Assembly (NCBI GenBank): GCA_964388485.1
Contig: CAYMAS010000014.1
Location: 1 to 64,000, forward strand
Length of the DNA: 64,000 nucleotides
Reading direction: 5' to 3'
DNA from: JBCDKH01 sp964388485
GTDB taxonomy: Bacteria > Planctomycetota > Phycisphaerae > Tepidisphaerales > Tepidisphaeraceae
This document shows positions 25,869 through 33,989 of the stretch, in pieces. The notes beneath the pieces are model-generated. The model worked only from the letters and a program-made list of their open reading frames with translations, did no database searches and was not told the origin of the DNA. The position numbers and the translations under genes were made by a program. The first letter of the stretch is position 1. Each line of letters opens with the position of its first letter.

Positions 25869-27548
25869 ATGGGACGCACCACGCAGCAGGTCGGTCACGA
25901 GCGGACTGCCGAAGCCGCGGCGTTCCCGACGCTGTCGGCGAGACAGGTTGCCCGCTTCGCCGATGTCGGCGAGTCGCAGACGATCCCCGACGGCGCCGTC
26001 ATCATCCAGGCGGGTGATCGCAGCTACCCGCTGCTGATCGTCCGACGCGGCGCGATCCGCATCCTCGAAGAACGTAAGCAGGGCGACGACCTGCTTATCC
26101 ACAAGCATGAAGCCGGCGAATTCGTCGGAGATGTCGACCTGCTCACGCGTCGGCCTGCGATCTTCTGCGCGGTAGCGGACGGTGACTGTGAGGTGATTCG
26201 TGTCGAGCCGAAGATGATCCGCAAGGTGGTGGCCGCCGATGCATCGCTGGGCGAACGGATGCTGCGGGCGCTGATGGTGCGTCGCGACCTGCTGGGCGAT
26301 ACCGGCTTCGTCGGGACGCGGCTCGTCGGCAGCCGATGGGACAAGAAGACGGCGGAGATCAAGGAACTTCTCGACCGAAACCACGTGCCGTACACGTGGC
26401 TCGACCCGGAGCGTGACGACCGGACGGACGGCTTGCTGGCGTCGCTGGATGTACGAAGCGACCAGTTGCCGATCGTGCTACCGCCGGGCGAGAGTGAAGC
26501 GTTGCGTCGGCCGGATCTGAAGGACGTGGCCAGGGCACTCGGGCTGGGGGCGCAGGTCGATGACGTGGATGCGGTGCAGGACGTCGTCATCGTCGGCAGC
26601 GGCCCGGCGGGCTTGGCGGCGGCGGTCTACGCCGCGAGCGAGGGGCTGGCGACGCTCGTGCTCGACAGCCATGCCCCCGGCGGCCAAGCGGGGACGAGCT
26701 CGAAAATCGAGAATTATCCTGGTTTTCCCACCGGCATCAGCGGGGCGGATCTGGCGCAGCGGACCAGCGTTCAGGCGCAGAAATTCGGAGCAGTGCTTCG
26801 GGTGCCGTGTTCGGCGACGAAGCTCGACTCACCCGACAGCGGCCCCAAGACTCTGCACCTAGATTGCGACGACACCGTCATCGCCCGTACCATCGTCATC
26901 GCGACCGGGGCGAAGTACCGAAAGCTCGACATCGAGCACGAAGAGACGTTCGCCGGCACGGGCGTCTACTACGGGGCGACGCAGATGGAGGCGTCGATGT
27001 GCAGCAATGAGACGGTCGCCATCGTCGGCGGCGGCAACTCGGCGGGGCAGGCGGCGGTCTTCCTCAGCGGCCAGGCCAGCCGCGTGCTCATGCTCGTCCG
27101 CGGTGACTCGCTGGCGAGCAGCATGAGCAAGTACCTCATCGAGCGCCTCGAAGCCACTGACAATATCGACCTGCTCTACCACACGAAGGTCGCGGCCCTC
27201 CACGGTGACGCCGAGGCGGGCCGGCTGGAGTCGGCGACGCTCGAAGGTCCCGATGGTGAGCGGCAGGAGACGCTGGCGGGGGGATTCGTGATGATCGGCG
27301 CCGAGCCGCGGACGGACTGGCTCGACGGCACGATCGCCCTCGATTCGGACGGCTTCATCCTGACCGGCCCGGACATCCCGGCCGACCAGTGGCCGCTGAA
27401 GTCACGCTCACCTCGCTACCTGGAAACGAGCCTCCCCGGCGTCTTCGCCGCCGGCGACGTCCGCTCCGACAGCACCAAACGCGTCGCCACCGCCGTCGGC
27501 GACGGGGCGATGGCCATCCGCTTCGTCCACGCGGTGTTGGAAGGGTAA
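25869..27548 (+). CDS. Cyclic-nucleotide-binding-domain and thioredoxin-reductase-like fusion
   Basis: 559 residues from the ATG at 25869, which avoids overlapping the methyltransferase gene. Residues about 25-140 form a CNBD/Crp-like domain (VIIQAGDRSYPLLIVRRGAIRIL in pieces, GEFVGDVDLLTRRPA). A thioredoxin-like segment follows (TAEIKELLDRNHVPYTWLD), then an FAD/NADP reductase of the TrxB family (VVIVGSGPAGLAAAVYA, APGGQAGTSSKIENYPGFP, IVGGGNSAGQAAVFL, LPGVFAAGDVR). The redox CxxC expected near residue 370 is missing: the site reads GVYYGATQMEASMC. The enzyme binds flavin and probably NADPH but should not reduce thioredoxin by the classical route. Similar CNBD-TrxR fusions are known in several phyla; the physiological acceptor is unknown. 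Confidence 0.88.
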   Translation: MGRTTQQVGHERTAEAAAFPTLSARQVARFADVGESQTIPDGAVIIQAGDRSYPLLIVRRGAIRILEERKQGDDLLIHKHEAGEFVGDVDLLTRRPAIFCAVADGDCEVIRVEPKMIRKVVAADASLGERMLRALMVRRDLLGDTGFVGTRLVGSRWDKKTAEIKELLDRNHVPYTWLDPERDDRTDGLLASLDVRSDQLPIVLPPGESEALRRPDLKDVARALGLGAQVDDVDAVQDVVIVGSGPAGLAAAVYAASEGLATLVLDSHAPGGQAGTSSKIENYPGFPTGISGADLAQRTSVQAQKFGAVLRVPCSATKLDSPDSGPKTLHLDCDDTVIARTIVIATGAKYRKLDIEHEETFAGTGVYYGATQMEASMCSNETVAIVGGGNSAGQAAVFLSGQASRVLMLVRGDSLASSMSKYLIERLEATDNIDLLYHTKVAALHGDAEAGRLESATLEGPDGERQETLAGGFVMIGAEPRTDWLDGTIALDSDGFILTGPDIPADQWPLKSRSPRYLETSLPGVFAAGDVRSDSTKRVATAVGDGAMAIRFVHAVLEG

Positions 27549-27563
27549 ATGCTGCCAAGCCCT

Positions 27564-28202
27564 CTACTCCCGAGTTTCGACGTCCACGCCCTCGTACAGA
27601 TCCTTGAGCGACAGGTCGATGCCGACGCCGGGGAGACGCACCACGCCATCGGGATCGGTCACGTAATCGATCCGCCAACCGCCGTCCTCGGAGCGGTCCA
27701 GCACCTGCACGCCGATGTGAAGCGACTCGATCAGGACGTAAGTCTTGACCGACTCGAAATTTTGGTAAGCCTTGAACTTTCTCGTGCGATCTGACTCCGC
27801 CGTCGTGGACGACAGCACCTCGAAGATGGCGGTCGGATTATTGATCGCTCGGCGATGCGAGACGTTCGGGTCCAACTCCGGCTCGCCACAGACGACGGAA
27901 GCATCTGGGTAGAAGTACTGCCGCTTGTCGCGTCGCTTGACTGCCATGTCGCTGTCGAGGGCTCGGCAGCCGGTGCCTCGAACCTTCGATCGCAGCTCGC
28001 TGACGAGGTTGACCTTGATCGAGCTGTGCTCCATCGTCCCGCCGCTGTCGGCGATGAGCCGCGTCAGCGGGATGACGAGGCCGTCTGCGTACTCGTACTT
28101 CTCATCAGCCGTCTCGATGAACTCGATAAACTGCTCGAACGTCATTCGGACCGGCTTGGACCAGTCGATCTTGGCGGGATGCTCCGCGGCGGGTGACGAC
28201 AT
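27564..28202 (-). CDS. Uma2 family protein (DUF820, restriction-endonuclease fold)
   Basis: 212 residues. Motifs of the family: MTFEQFIEFIETADEKYEYADGLVIPL in pieces, HSSIKVNLVSELRSKVRGTGC, YFYPDASVVCGEPEL, NPTAIFEVLSSTTAESDRTRKF and YVLIES. These match a PD-(D/E)xK nuclease core with the catalytic acids in PDASVV and IFEV. The family is strongly expanded in planctomycetes and cyanobacteria, and its role is unclear. A second member lies at 48923-49561. Confidence 0.9.
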   Translation of the reverse strand: MSSPAAEHPAKIDWSKPVRMTFEQFIEFIETADEKYEYADGLVIPLTRLIADSGGTMEHSSIKVNLVSELRSKVRGTGCRALDSDMAVKRRDKRQYFYPDASVVCGEPELDPNVSHRRAINNPTAIFEVLSSTTAESDRTRKFKAYQNFESVKTYVLIESLHIGVQVLDRSEDGGWRIDYVTDPDGVVRLPGVGIDLSLKDLYEGVDVETRE

Positions 28203-28247
28203 GATAACAGCATAGTTGATCGTGCGGGGCTGCGACCTCCTCTCTCG

Positions 28248-28601
28248 CTAGCCGAACAAGAGTGGCCAGATCACGATGAGGAAGAAGTAAGCCGGCACCC
28301 AACTGAGCAACCCAGCAGCAGCAGCGATGAGAATCTGTGTTGCTGGTCGGTAGCGGCGAAGCAGAAAGCTCCGCAACAACGCGACCACCGCAATGGTGAG
28401 CAACCCCGAAAGCGTCACGAAACAGGCCACCCCGCTATCACCCGGTCGGCCGGTCCAGGCTATATGAACTTCGCGTTCGACGAATAAAACTCCGATGATT
28501 GTCGCGACAATGAGCGTCACCCAGAACAGGACGTCGGTGCCATGAGCGTCAGTTCCACCTCGCTGTTCGTAGCTGAGAAATGGCTTTTCATCCATGAGCA
28601 A
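28248..28601 (-). CDS. Small membrane protein of unknown function
   Basis: 117 residues with three hydrophobic segments: DVLFWVTLIVATIIGVLFV, SGVACFVTLSGLLTIAVVALL and LIAAAAGLLSWVPAYFFLIVIW in pieces. Between them are short charged loops with HIAWTGRPGD. I do not recognise the family. It lies between ffh and the Uma2 gene on the same strand and may be co-transcribed with ffh. Confidence 0.6.
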   Translation of the reverse strand: MLMDEKPFLSYEQRGGTDAHGTDVLFWVTLIVATIIGVLFVEREVHIAWTGRPGDSGVACFVTLSGLLTIAVVALLRSFLLRRYRPATQILIAAAAGLLSWVPAYFFLIVIWPLLFG

Positions 28602-28629
28602 GGCTTCTCTTCAATCGACGCGAGCAGAC

Positions 28630-30108
28630 TCACCGCCGCCGCGACTTCTTCTTGTTGCGGTCCTTCTTCTGCATCCGTGTGTTGCCCTTCGTCCGTAAAC
28701 CACCACCGCCTGACGCGGCGGCCATGCCGCCCATGCCGCCGCCCATCAGGCCGCCGACGAGGCTGCGCATCTTGCCGACCCCGCCGCCGCTCATCGTCTT
28801 CGTCAGGCCTCGCATCGCGTCGAACTGCTTCAAAAACTGGTTCACGTCCTGCGGCTGGCTCCCGCTGCCCGCCGCGATCCGGCGGCGGCGGCCGTGCTCG
28901 ATCATCGCCGGCCTCCGCCGCTCCGCCGGCGTCATCGAGTCGTACATCGCCCGCATTCGGCCCATCATCGTCTCCATCTCCGGCCCGGCCATGCTGCTGG
29001 CCTTGGCCATGTCACCCATGCCGGGGATCATGCCCATGACCTTGCTCATGGAGCCGAGCTTCTTGATCTGACCCATCTGCTTCATGAAGTCATCGAGGGT
29101 CAGCTCCCCCTTCATCATCTTCTCTTGCTGCGCCGCCAGCTCCTCTTCGTCGAGCTTGTCCTTCACCTGCTCGACGAGCCCCATCAGGTCGCCGGCACCA
29201 AGGATGCGCTGGGCGGTGCCCTCGGGCCGAAACTCCTCAAGGCCGTCGAGCTTCTCGCCTGTACCAAGGAACTTGACAGGCTTTCCTGTAACGTACTTGG
29301 CGCTTAGCAGCGCACCGCCGCGGGTGTCGGAGTCGAACTTCGTGAGGATCAGGCCGTCGAGCTCGAGCCGCTCGTTGAATGCCTTGGCCGTCCCGACCGC
29401 GTCCTGGCCGGTCATGGAGTCGAGCACGAGGTAGATCTGGTGGGCGCCGACGGCCTTGTTGACGTCGGCCAGCTCGCCCATCAGGTCGTCGTCGATCGCA
29501 AGCCGGCCGGCGGTGTCGAGGATGAGGATATCCCGACCCTGTGCCTTCGCCTCCTTCACCGCAGCCTTGGCGACGCTCACGGCGGCACCTCGGGCGACGT
29601 TGCCGTGCTCCGCGGCCTTGCTTTTGTCCGCGTACACCGGGACGCCCGCCTGCTCGCCGATGACCATGAGCTGGTCGATGGCAGCGGGACGTTGCAGGTC
29701 GACCGCCGCGAGCATCGGCTGGTGACCTCGTTTGCCCAGGTACCGGGCCAGTTTGCCGCAGGTTGTCGTTTTGCCCGAACCCTGCAGGCCGGCCATCAAG
29801 ACGATCGTCGGCCCCGGGCTAACTGTGTAGATTTTCGGATCAACCGGCCCCAGCAGGCCGAGCAGCTCGTCGTAGACGATCTTGACCATCAAGTCCGCCG
29901 GCTTCAGCGAAGCCGTGACCTCCTGGCCAATCGCCTTGTCCGTGACGTTCTGGGTGAACTCGCGGACGACCTCCAGGTTAACATCGGCTTCGAGCAGGGC
30001 GGTGCGAACTTCGCGCATCGCCTCCCGCACGTTCTCTTCGCTGATCTGCCCCCGGCCGGCGAGGTTACGGAGAGCACCTTGAAACTTCTCAGTCAGTCCT
30101 TCGAGCAT
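28630..30108 (-). CDS. ffh: Signal recognition particle protein Ffh
   Basis: 492 residues. An N-terminal four-helix N domain, then the G domain with VLMAGLQGSGKTTTCGKLA (about 103-121), AAVDLQRPAAIDQL, ILDTAGRLAIDDDLM, LTKFDSDTRGGALLS and FLGTGEKLDGLEEF, and a C-terminal Met/Gly-rich M domain (MMKGELTLDDFMKQMGQIKKLGSMSKVMGMIPG in pieces). It binds 4.5S RNA and signal sequences and docks with FtsY. The C-terminus ends in a basic KKDRNKKKSRRR tail. It is divergent from the 30191 gene. Confidence 0.97.
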   Translation of the reverse strand: MLEGLTEKFQGALRNLAGRGQISEENVREAMREVRTALLEADVNLEVVREFTQNVTDKAIGQEVTASLKPADLMVKIVYDELLGLLGPVDPKIYTVSPGPTIVLMAGLQGSGKTTTCGKLARYLGKRGHQPMLAAVDLQRPAAIDQLMVIGEQAGVPVYADKSKAAEHGNVARGAAVSVAKAAVKEAKAQGRDILILDTAGRLAIDDDLMGELADVNKAVGAHQIYLVLDSMTGQDAVGTAKAFNERLELDGLILTKFDSDTRGGALLSAKYVTGKPVKFLGTGEKLDGLEEFRPEGTAQRILGAGDLMGLVEQVKDKLDEEELAAQQEKMMKGELTLDDFMKQMGQIKKLGSMSKVMGMIPGMGDMAKASSMAGPEMETMMGRMRAMYDSMTPAERRRPAMIEHGRRRRIAAGSGSQPQDVNQFLKQFDAMRGLTKTMSGGGVGKMRSLVGGLMGGGMGGMAAASGGGGLRTKGNTRMQKKDRNKKKSRRR

Positions 30109-30190
30109 CGGAACGACAGTCTAGCGCCGACTGCCGGTCGCTCGCGTGTCTCCGTGGTGCCACGCGACGCCCGCCACTAGAGTTGCATTA

Positions 30191-32074
30191 ATGCCGGAGA
30201 CGCCTTCAGCCACGCCAAGCTCGCCGGACGTGAGCGAGCATCAGCCACCTAGGCGGCGAAGATTTGGTTTGGGCATCGTGCTAGGCGTGCTGATCGCTGC
30301 GATGGTCGCGGTGGTGGCTTGGCAGTTCCCTGATGTCAGGGAAGCCGTTAATGATCCGCCGCGGCAGAAGCAATGGGCGACCGAGCGACCTTTCTCCTTG
30401 CGGCAGGTGCTGCTCGATGATCGTGACGCCGCCCTCGCCCGCGACGATCTGGTGACCGCAGCGGCCGTCGAGTCCAAGCTTGGCTTAGAAGCCATGCGAC
30501 GCATCGCCGCCTTGCAGGCGGTCTGGATGCGCGATCAGGACAAGGAGACGCGTCTATTTTCGGATCTCGCCGGCAAGACGCGTTGGACGTACCGCAACAC
30601 TGCTGCTGACTTCTTCTGCTTTTTGGTGCAGGCAACGCTGGAGGTTGCTCCGGGTGACGTGACAAGAATTGCCGAGGCGTTCGATGCTGAGCGCTCGTTG
30701 GACGACGAAACGGGCCTACCAATCTCGATCAACGTTCGCAACGGCAAGCCGTTGGGCGACGACCGAGAGGAACAGCTGTTTGGAACGAGCGAATACCTCA
30801 AGGACGGTCTACTCAGTGTCTTCGAACGATTCGGCCCTGAGCCGATGGGCCTGCCGATTGGCGAGCGGATGAAGGAGCTGACCGTCGCCCTGATGGAGCA
30901 GTCGCTCGAATCCGCCGAGGCCGGCCCGGTCAGTGGCCAGCGTTCTGAAGAGGTCGGCAACACGCTGCAGATCTGCAATCGACTCGCCTTTGCGTATGCC
31001 GCTTCGGATCCGGAGTTTGCCGCGAGGTGTGCCGAGTACGCGGCTGGCGTAACGGAGGCCGTTCTGTTTGAAATGCTCCCGGCCAATCATGGGCTGCCGG
31101 CGCGTGAGTTCGACTTTGACACCGGGACGGTCGTCTCCGGCGAAGTCTGGTTCCGCGATCACGGCAACGAGTTCTTCCCAGGTCTGGCCGAGAGCTACGC
31201 CCATGCGGTGTCGCGTCTGGATGAGCCCGAGTGGGCGGAGCGTGCTGAGCGGTGGGCTCCGGTGCTGGTCGATCTTTACGACGTCGTCTTCGAGCACGGC
31301 CTCAACGAGAATGGGCTGATTGTCAATCACATCGATCCGGCCACGCGGAACATCGTTGACGGCGATCCAAGCGACAACTGGGGCTACGTGCTCAACGGCG
31401 TGCTGCTGTTTACAGAAGCGGCCAAACTTCATGGCGTCGTCGATGAGGGGCGACTGGCCAGGCTCGAAGCCGGCGTTGATCAAGTGGTCGAGACAGTCGC
31501 CGAGTCTTACGGCATTGCATGGGAGCCGGGGCCTGACGGGTACTACGACGCGATTGAAAGCGCGCTCTACCTCATGCACCACCGGCCTGCCACTCGGGAC
31601 TTGCTCGGTCCTTGGGTGGACGATCAGATTGGCAACTACTTCGACATCCAGCAGGGCAATGGTCTCGCTCAGGGCACCTACCTCGATGGCAACTTCATCC
31701 GCACCACGCTCCTGTACGCCGACTGGAAGCGAGGCGGCTTTCGCGTCAAGCCCTGGCGGCGAGACGTTGCAGTCGGTCTGACGCGAAAAGGTGGCCGGGC
31801 GGTTCTGATCATCACGGCCATGGAGCCTTACGAGGGCACGCTCGTCGCCGCTGAACCGTGGCATCGGACCCACATGCGGCTGCCTTGGGACTGGCCTCGA
31901 CTCAACAGCTGGCCAGAGCATCTGGCTGCCGACGGCAACTTCACGCCTGTAACTGTCGAGGGATCCGACGCGTCGATGGACGTCCGGTCGCTGCGTGGAG
32001 GCGTGCCGATTCGGCTCGGAGCCAACGGACGACTTGTCGCCGAGTGGGCAGTCGACGATGTGTCGGACGATTGA
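30191..32074 (+). CDS. Membrane-anchored protein of unknown function, possibly an alpha-toroid
   Basis: 627 residues from the ATG at 30191. After a short basic stretch (PPRRRRFGLG) comes one transmembrane anchor (IVLGVLIAAMVAVVAWQF), then a large soluble part expected outside the cytoplasm. Repeating helical segments with aromatic and acidic patches (YGIAWEPGPDGYYDAIESALYLMHHRPATR, DNWGYVLNGVLLFTEAAKLHG, both quoted only in part) resemble (alpha/alpha)6 toroid folds seen in glycan-acting enzymes. A C-terminal beta-rich part (GGRAVLIITAMEPYEGTLV) follows. No catalytic motif was recognised, so no activity is assigned. Confidence 0.7.
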   Translation: MPETPSATPSSPDVSEHQPPRRRRFGLGIVLGVLIAAMVAVVAWQFPDVREAVNDPPRQKQWATERPFSLRQVLLDDRDAALARDDLVTAAAVESKLGLEAMRRIAALQAVWMRDQDKETRLFSDLAGKTRWTYRNTAADFFCFLVQATLEVAPGDVTRIAEAFDAERSLDDETGLPISINVRNGKPLGDDREEQLFGTSEYLKDGLLSVFERFGPEPMGLPIGERMKELTVALMEQSLESAEAGPVSGQRSEEVGNTLQICNRLAFAYAASDPEFAARCAEYAAGVTEAVLFEMLPANHGLPAREFDFDTGTVVSGEVWFRDHGNEFFPGLAESYAHAVSRLDEPEWAERAERWAPVLVDLYDVVFEHGLNENGLIVNHIDPATRNIVDGDPSDNWGYVLNGVLLFTEAAKLHGVVDEGRLARLEAGVDQVVETVAESYGIAWEPGPDGYYDAIESALYLMHHRPATRDLLGPWVDDQIGNYFDIQQGNGLAQGTYLDGNFIRTTLLYADWKRGGFRVKPWRRDVAVGLTRKGGRAVLIITAMEPYEGTLVAAEPWHRTHMRLPWDWPRLNSWPEHLAADGNFTPVTVEGSDASMDVRSLRGGVPIRLGANGRLVAEWAVDDVSDD

Positions 32075-32121
32075 CCGCTTCAGTCTTACTGCTTATCCAG
32101 AGTCACAATTCGCGAAAAGCT

Positions 32122-32150
32122 TTGACAGCGACACGCGGCTGGACGATATT
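32122..32150 (+). promoter_or_regulatory. Sigma70-like promoter of the PEP-CTERM gene
   Basis: TTGACA at 32122-32127, a 17-bp spacer, and GATATT at 32145-32150, a perfect -35 with four of six -10 bases. It sits 45 bp before the ATG at 32195. Confidence 0.55.
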
Positions 32151-32194
32151 CGCGAGAGGGAGCTGCCTTTGCGGCCTGAACAGTCTCGAGAGAT

Positions 32195-32881
32195 ATGGAT
32201 TTGAAAATGCATCAACTTCTTCCAGCCGGCGTTGCCGGTCTCGCCGTTATCGCGGCTTCGTCGGCCCAAGCGGCCATCCAGATCGACGTCACCGGCATCG
32301 ATTTCACCTACGACGGCAGCACCATCGGCGACGAGGGCGGAGCTGGGTTGGCGGGGGGCCTCGACCTGCTCGACAGTGTCGACTTCTTCCAGGACGGTGT
32401 GTTGGTCGGCTCGTTGAACGCGTCGGATAACGCCGCAGTTGACGTCAATGTGAACGACGTGACGAACATCCCGGTCGGCGGCGGTGTTGTCGCACAGACT
32501 TCGGCGTCTCCCGGCATCGGTTTCGACCTCTTCTTCGACAACGGCGGCGGCGTCGGCTCCGGCGGGTTCCTCTTCCTCGACATTGGCTCCTTCGACGTCT
32601 TCTACTCGGGTAACGAGATCGGCATTACCGGCGTCGAAGGCGCGGCTTCGATCTTCAGCCAGTTCGACCTGCCCTTCGGCATCGAGTTCGACGACAACGA
32701 GCCGGTGAGCGTCACCTTCAGCGGCCTCATCGACGAAGGCTCCTTGACCGACGACGGCACGTTCGTCACCGGCTTCACCGCCGACGGCACTGCCACCTTC
32801 CTTGGCGCGGTCATCCCTGAGCCGACCAGTCTCGCCCTCCTCGGCCTCGGCGGCTTGACCGTCCTGCGTCGGCGTCGCTGA
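32195..32881 (+). CDS. PEP-CTERM sorting-domain protein
   Basis: 228 residues. A signal peptide (LLPAGVAGLAVIAASSAQA) is followed by a Gly/Asp/Phe-rich beta-type body without Cys, and the tail VIPEPTSLALLGLGG ending LRRRR, a PEP motif, a hydrophobic helix and an Arg cluster. PEP-CTERM tails are recognised by exosortase and processed during export to the cell surface or matrix. The body has no recognisable enzymatic domain. An alternative in-frame ATG at 32207 would shorten the N-terminus by four residues. Confidence 0.85.
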   Translation: MDLKMHQLLPAGVAGLAVIAASSAQAAIQIDVTGIDFTYDGSTIGDEGGAGLAGGLDLLDSVDFFQDGVLVGSLNASDNAAVDVNVNDVTNIPVGGGVVAQTSASPGIGFDLFFDNGGGVGSGGFLFLDIGSFDVFYSGNEIGITGVEGAASIFSQFDLPFGIEFDDNEPVSVTFSGLIDEGSLTDDGTFVTGFTADGTATFLGAVIPEPTSLALLGLGGLTVLRRRR

Positions 32882-32908
32882 TTCGTCGACATCCAACCAC
32901 AATGTCGC

Positions 32909-32933
32909 CGCCCCCGTCGCATCGCCGGGGGCG
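32909..32933 (+). terminator. Hairpin after the PEP-CTERM gene
   Basis: CGCCCCCG and CGGGGGCG form an eight-bp stem around a nine-base loop, 27 bp past the stop, followed by TCGTCGTGTTCC. It is a likely terminator although the T tract is weak. Confidence 0.6.
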
Positions 32934-33017
32934 TCGTCGTGTTCCCGGTACGAGCGGAGCTTTGATAGGTACAGATCTAAATCGGCTGGCACGCGTAGGA
33001 GATTCAAGCAATCTTCC

Positions 33018-33622
33018 TCAGTCGACCCGCAGGAACACGTAGGGTCCGGTTTCGGCACCCCATACCTGCTCGCCCGCCTCGTCGTAGCCGCCAGACCAGC
33101 TTTCGAGGCGGTCAGCCTGCATCGTAACCGCGCTCGTCGCGTACGTCGCCCGGCGAAGCGAGGACGAGCAGCCTTCGCCGCGGGTCGAGCCGACGAAGCT
33201 GTCACCGTCCCGCGTCAGGAAGACGGTGCACCCCTCTCTCAGCAGCAGGTCGTCCGGCGACAGCTCATCAGATGCTTCGGGCATCTCGTACATGCCCGCG
33301 AACCCGAGCGGGTCGCCCGGCAGGGCGCAAATGATGCTCGCGACGCCGTCATCCGTCGCCTCGATTCGGTAGATCCGCTGTCGATAAGGGCGATCCACTG
33401 ACCCGGCGGCCGCTTGCTCGACGTAGAGCCAGGGTGCGTCGTCACGCGCCCGCCAGATCGGCCGAACGTGCAGCTCAATTGCAAAATGTCTTGGATCCTC
33501 CTCGGCCTGCTCGGTACTGGTGAAGTCGCCGGTCAGCCAGGCCGCAGCCAGCTCCACATCGTCGGCCGGCTGCGTTTCGGCGTGGCGAGCAGAGTGATCA
33601 TCATCAGCAAGACGAGGAGCAT
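33018..33622 (-). CDS. CpcT/CpeT-like protein, probable frameshift after the signal peptide
   Basis: The body from about 33580 to 33018 reads AAAWLTGDFTSTEQAEEDPRHF, WRARDDAPWLYVEQA, PYRQRIYRIEATDDGV, GCTVFLTRDGDSFVGSTRG and ending YVFLRVD, the pattern of CpcT/CpeT-type chromophore-lyase-like proteins. Its frame has no suitable start nearby. In the next frame an ATG at 33622 encodes MLLVLLMMITLLA, an obvious signal-peptide core; one missing base near 33583 would join it to an AxA site before ETQPADDVELAA. I therefore place the gene at 33622-33018 with a one-base frameshift, either a sequencing error or a recent mutation. In cyanobacteria the family attaches bilins to phycobiliproteins; homologues in non-phototrophs have unknown roles. 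Confidence 0.65.
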
Positions 33623-33675
33623 CGCAGTAGCGTACACGGCGGCTCGCTGGTCCACCTGTTGCAACGGGCGGCGGC

Positions 33676-33942
33676 ATGACGTCCTTCATCGGCTGGGCTG
33701 CCGCGGCGATACTCATCGCCACCATCTCCAGCCAGGTTTACAAACAGTGGAACGATGAAACGAGCCGAGGCGTGAGCATCTGGCTCTTCCTAGGCCAGAT
33801 CGCCGCAAACGGCTTGTTCCTCACCTACGCGATCCTGGTCGACGATCCCGTCTTCATCGCCGCCAACGGCGTTCTCCTTCTCGTTAGCTTCGTCGGCCTC
33901 TACATCAAGCGACGCCACACACTGGCCGCACGGGCCGCCTGA
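33676..33942 (+). CDS. SemiSWEET/PQ-loop-like small membrane protein
   Basis: 88 residues, the size of bacterial SemiSWEETs. Three hydrophobic helices: FIGWAAAAILIATISSQVY, VSIWLFLGQIAANGLFLTYAIL and FIAANGVLLLVSFVGLYI in outline. The first loop KQWNDETSRGVSIWLF resembles the helix 1-2 region of PQ-loop transporters, though the canonical PQ dipeptide is not present. SemiSWEETs dimerise to move sugars across the membrane; substrate and activity here are unproven. The ATG lies 54 bp from the divergent CpcT-like start. Confidence 0.75.
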   Translation: MTSFIGWAAAAILIATISSQVYKQWNDETSRGVSIWLFLGQIAANGLFLTYAILVDDPVFIAANGVLLLVSFVGLYIKRRHTLAARAA

Positions 33943-33989
33943 AGCCGTGATGGACGTCGCTGATCTCATCGCTTGCGATAGAGTGATCT

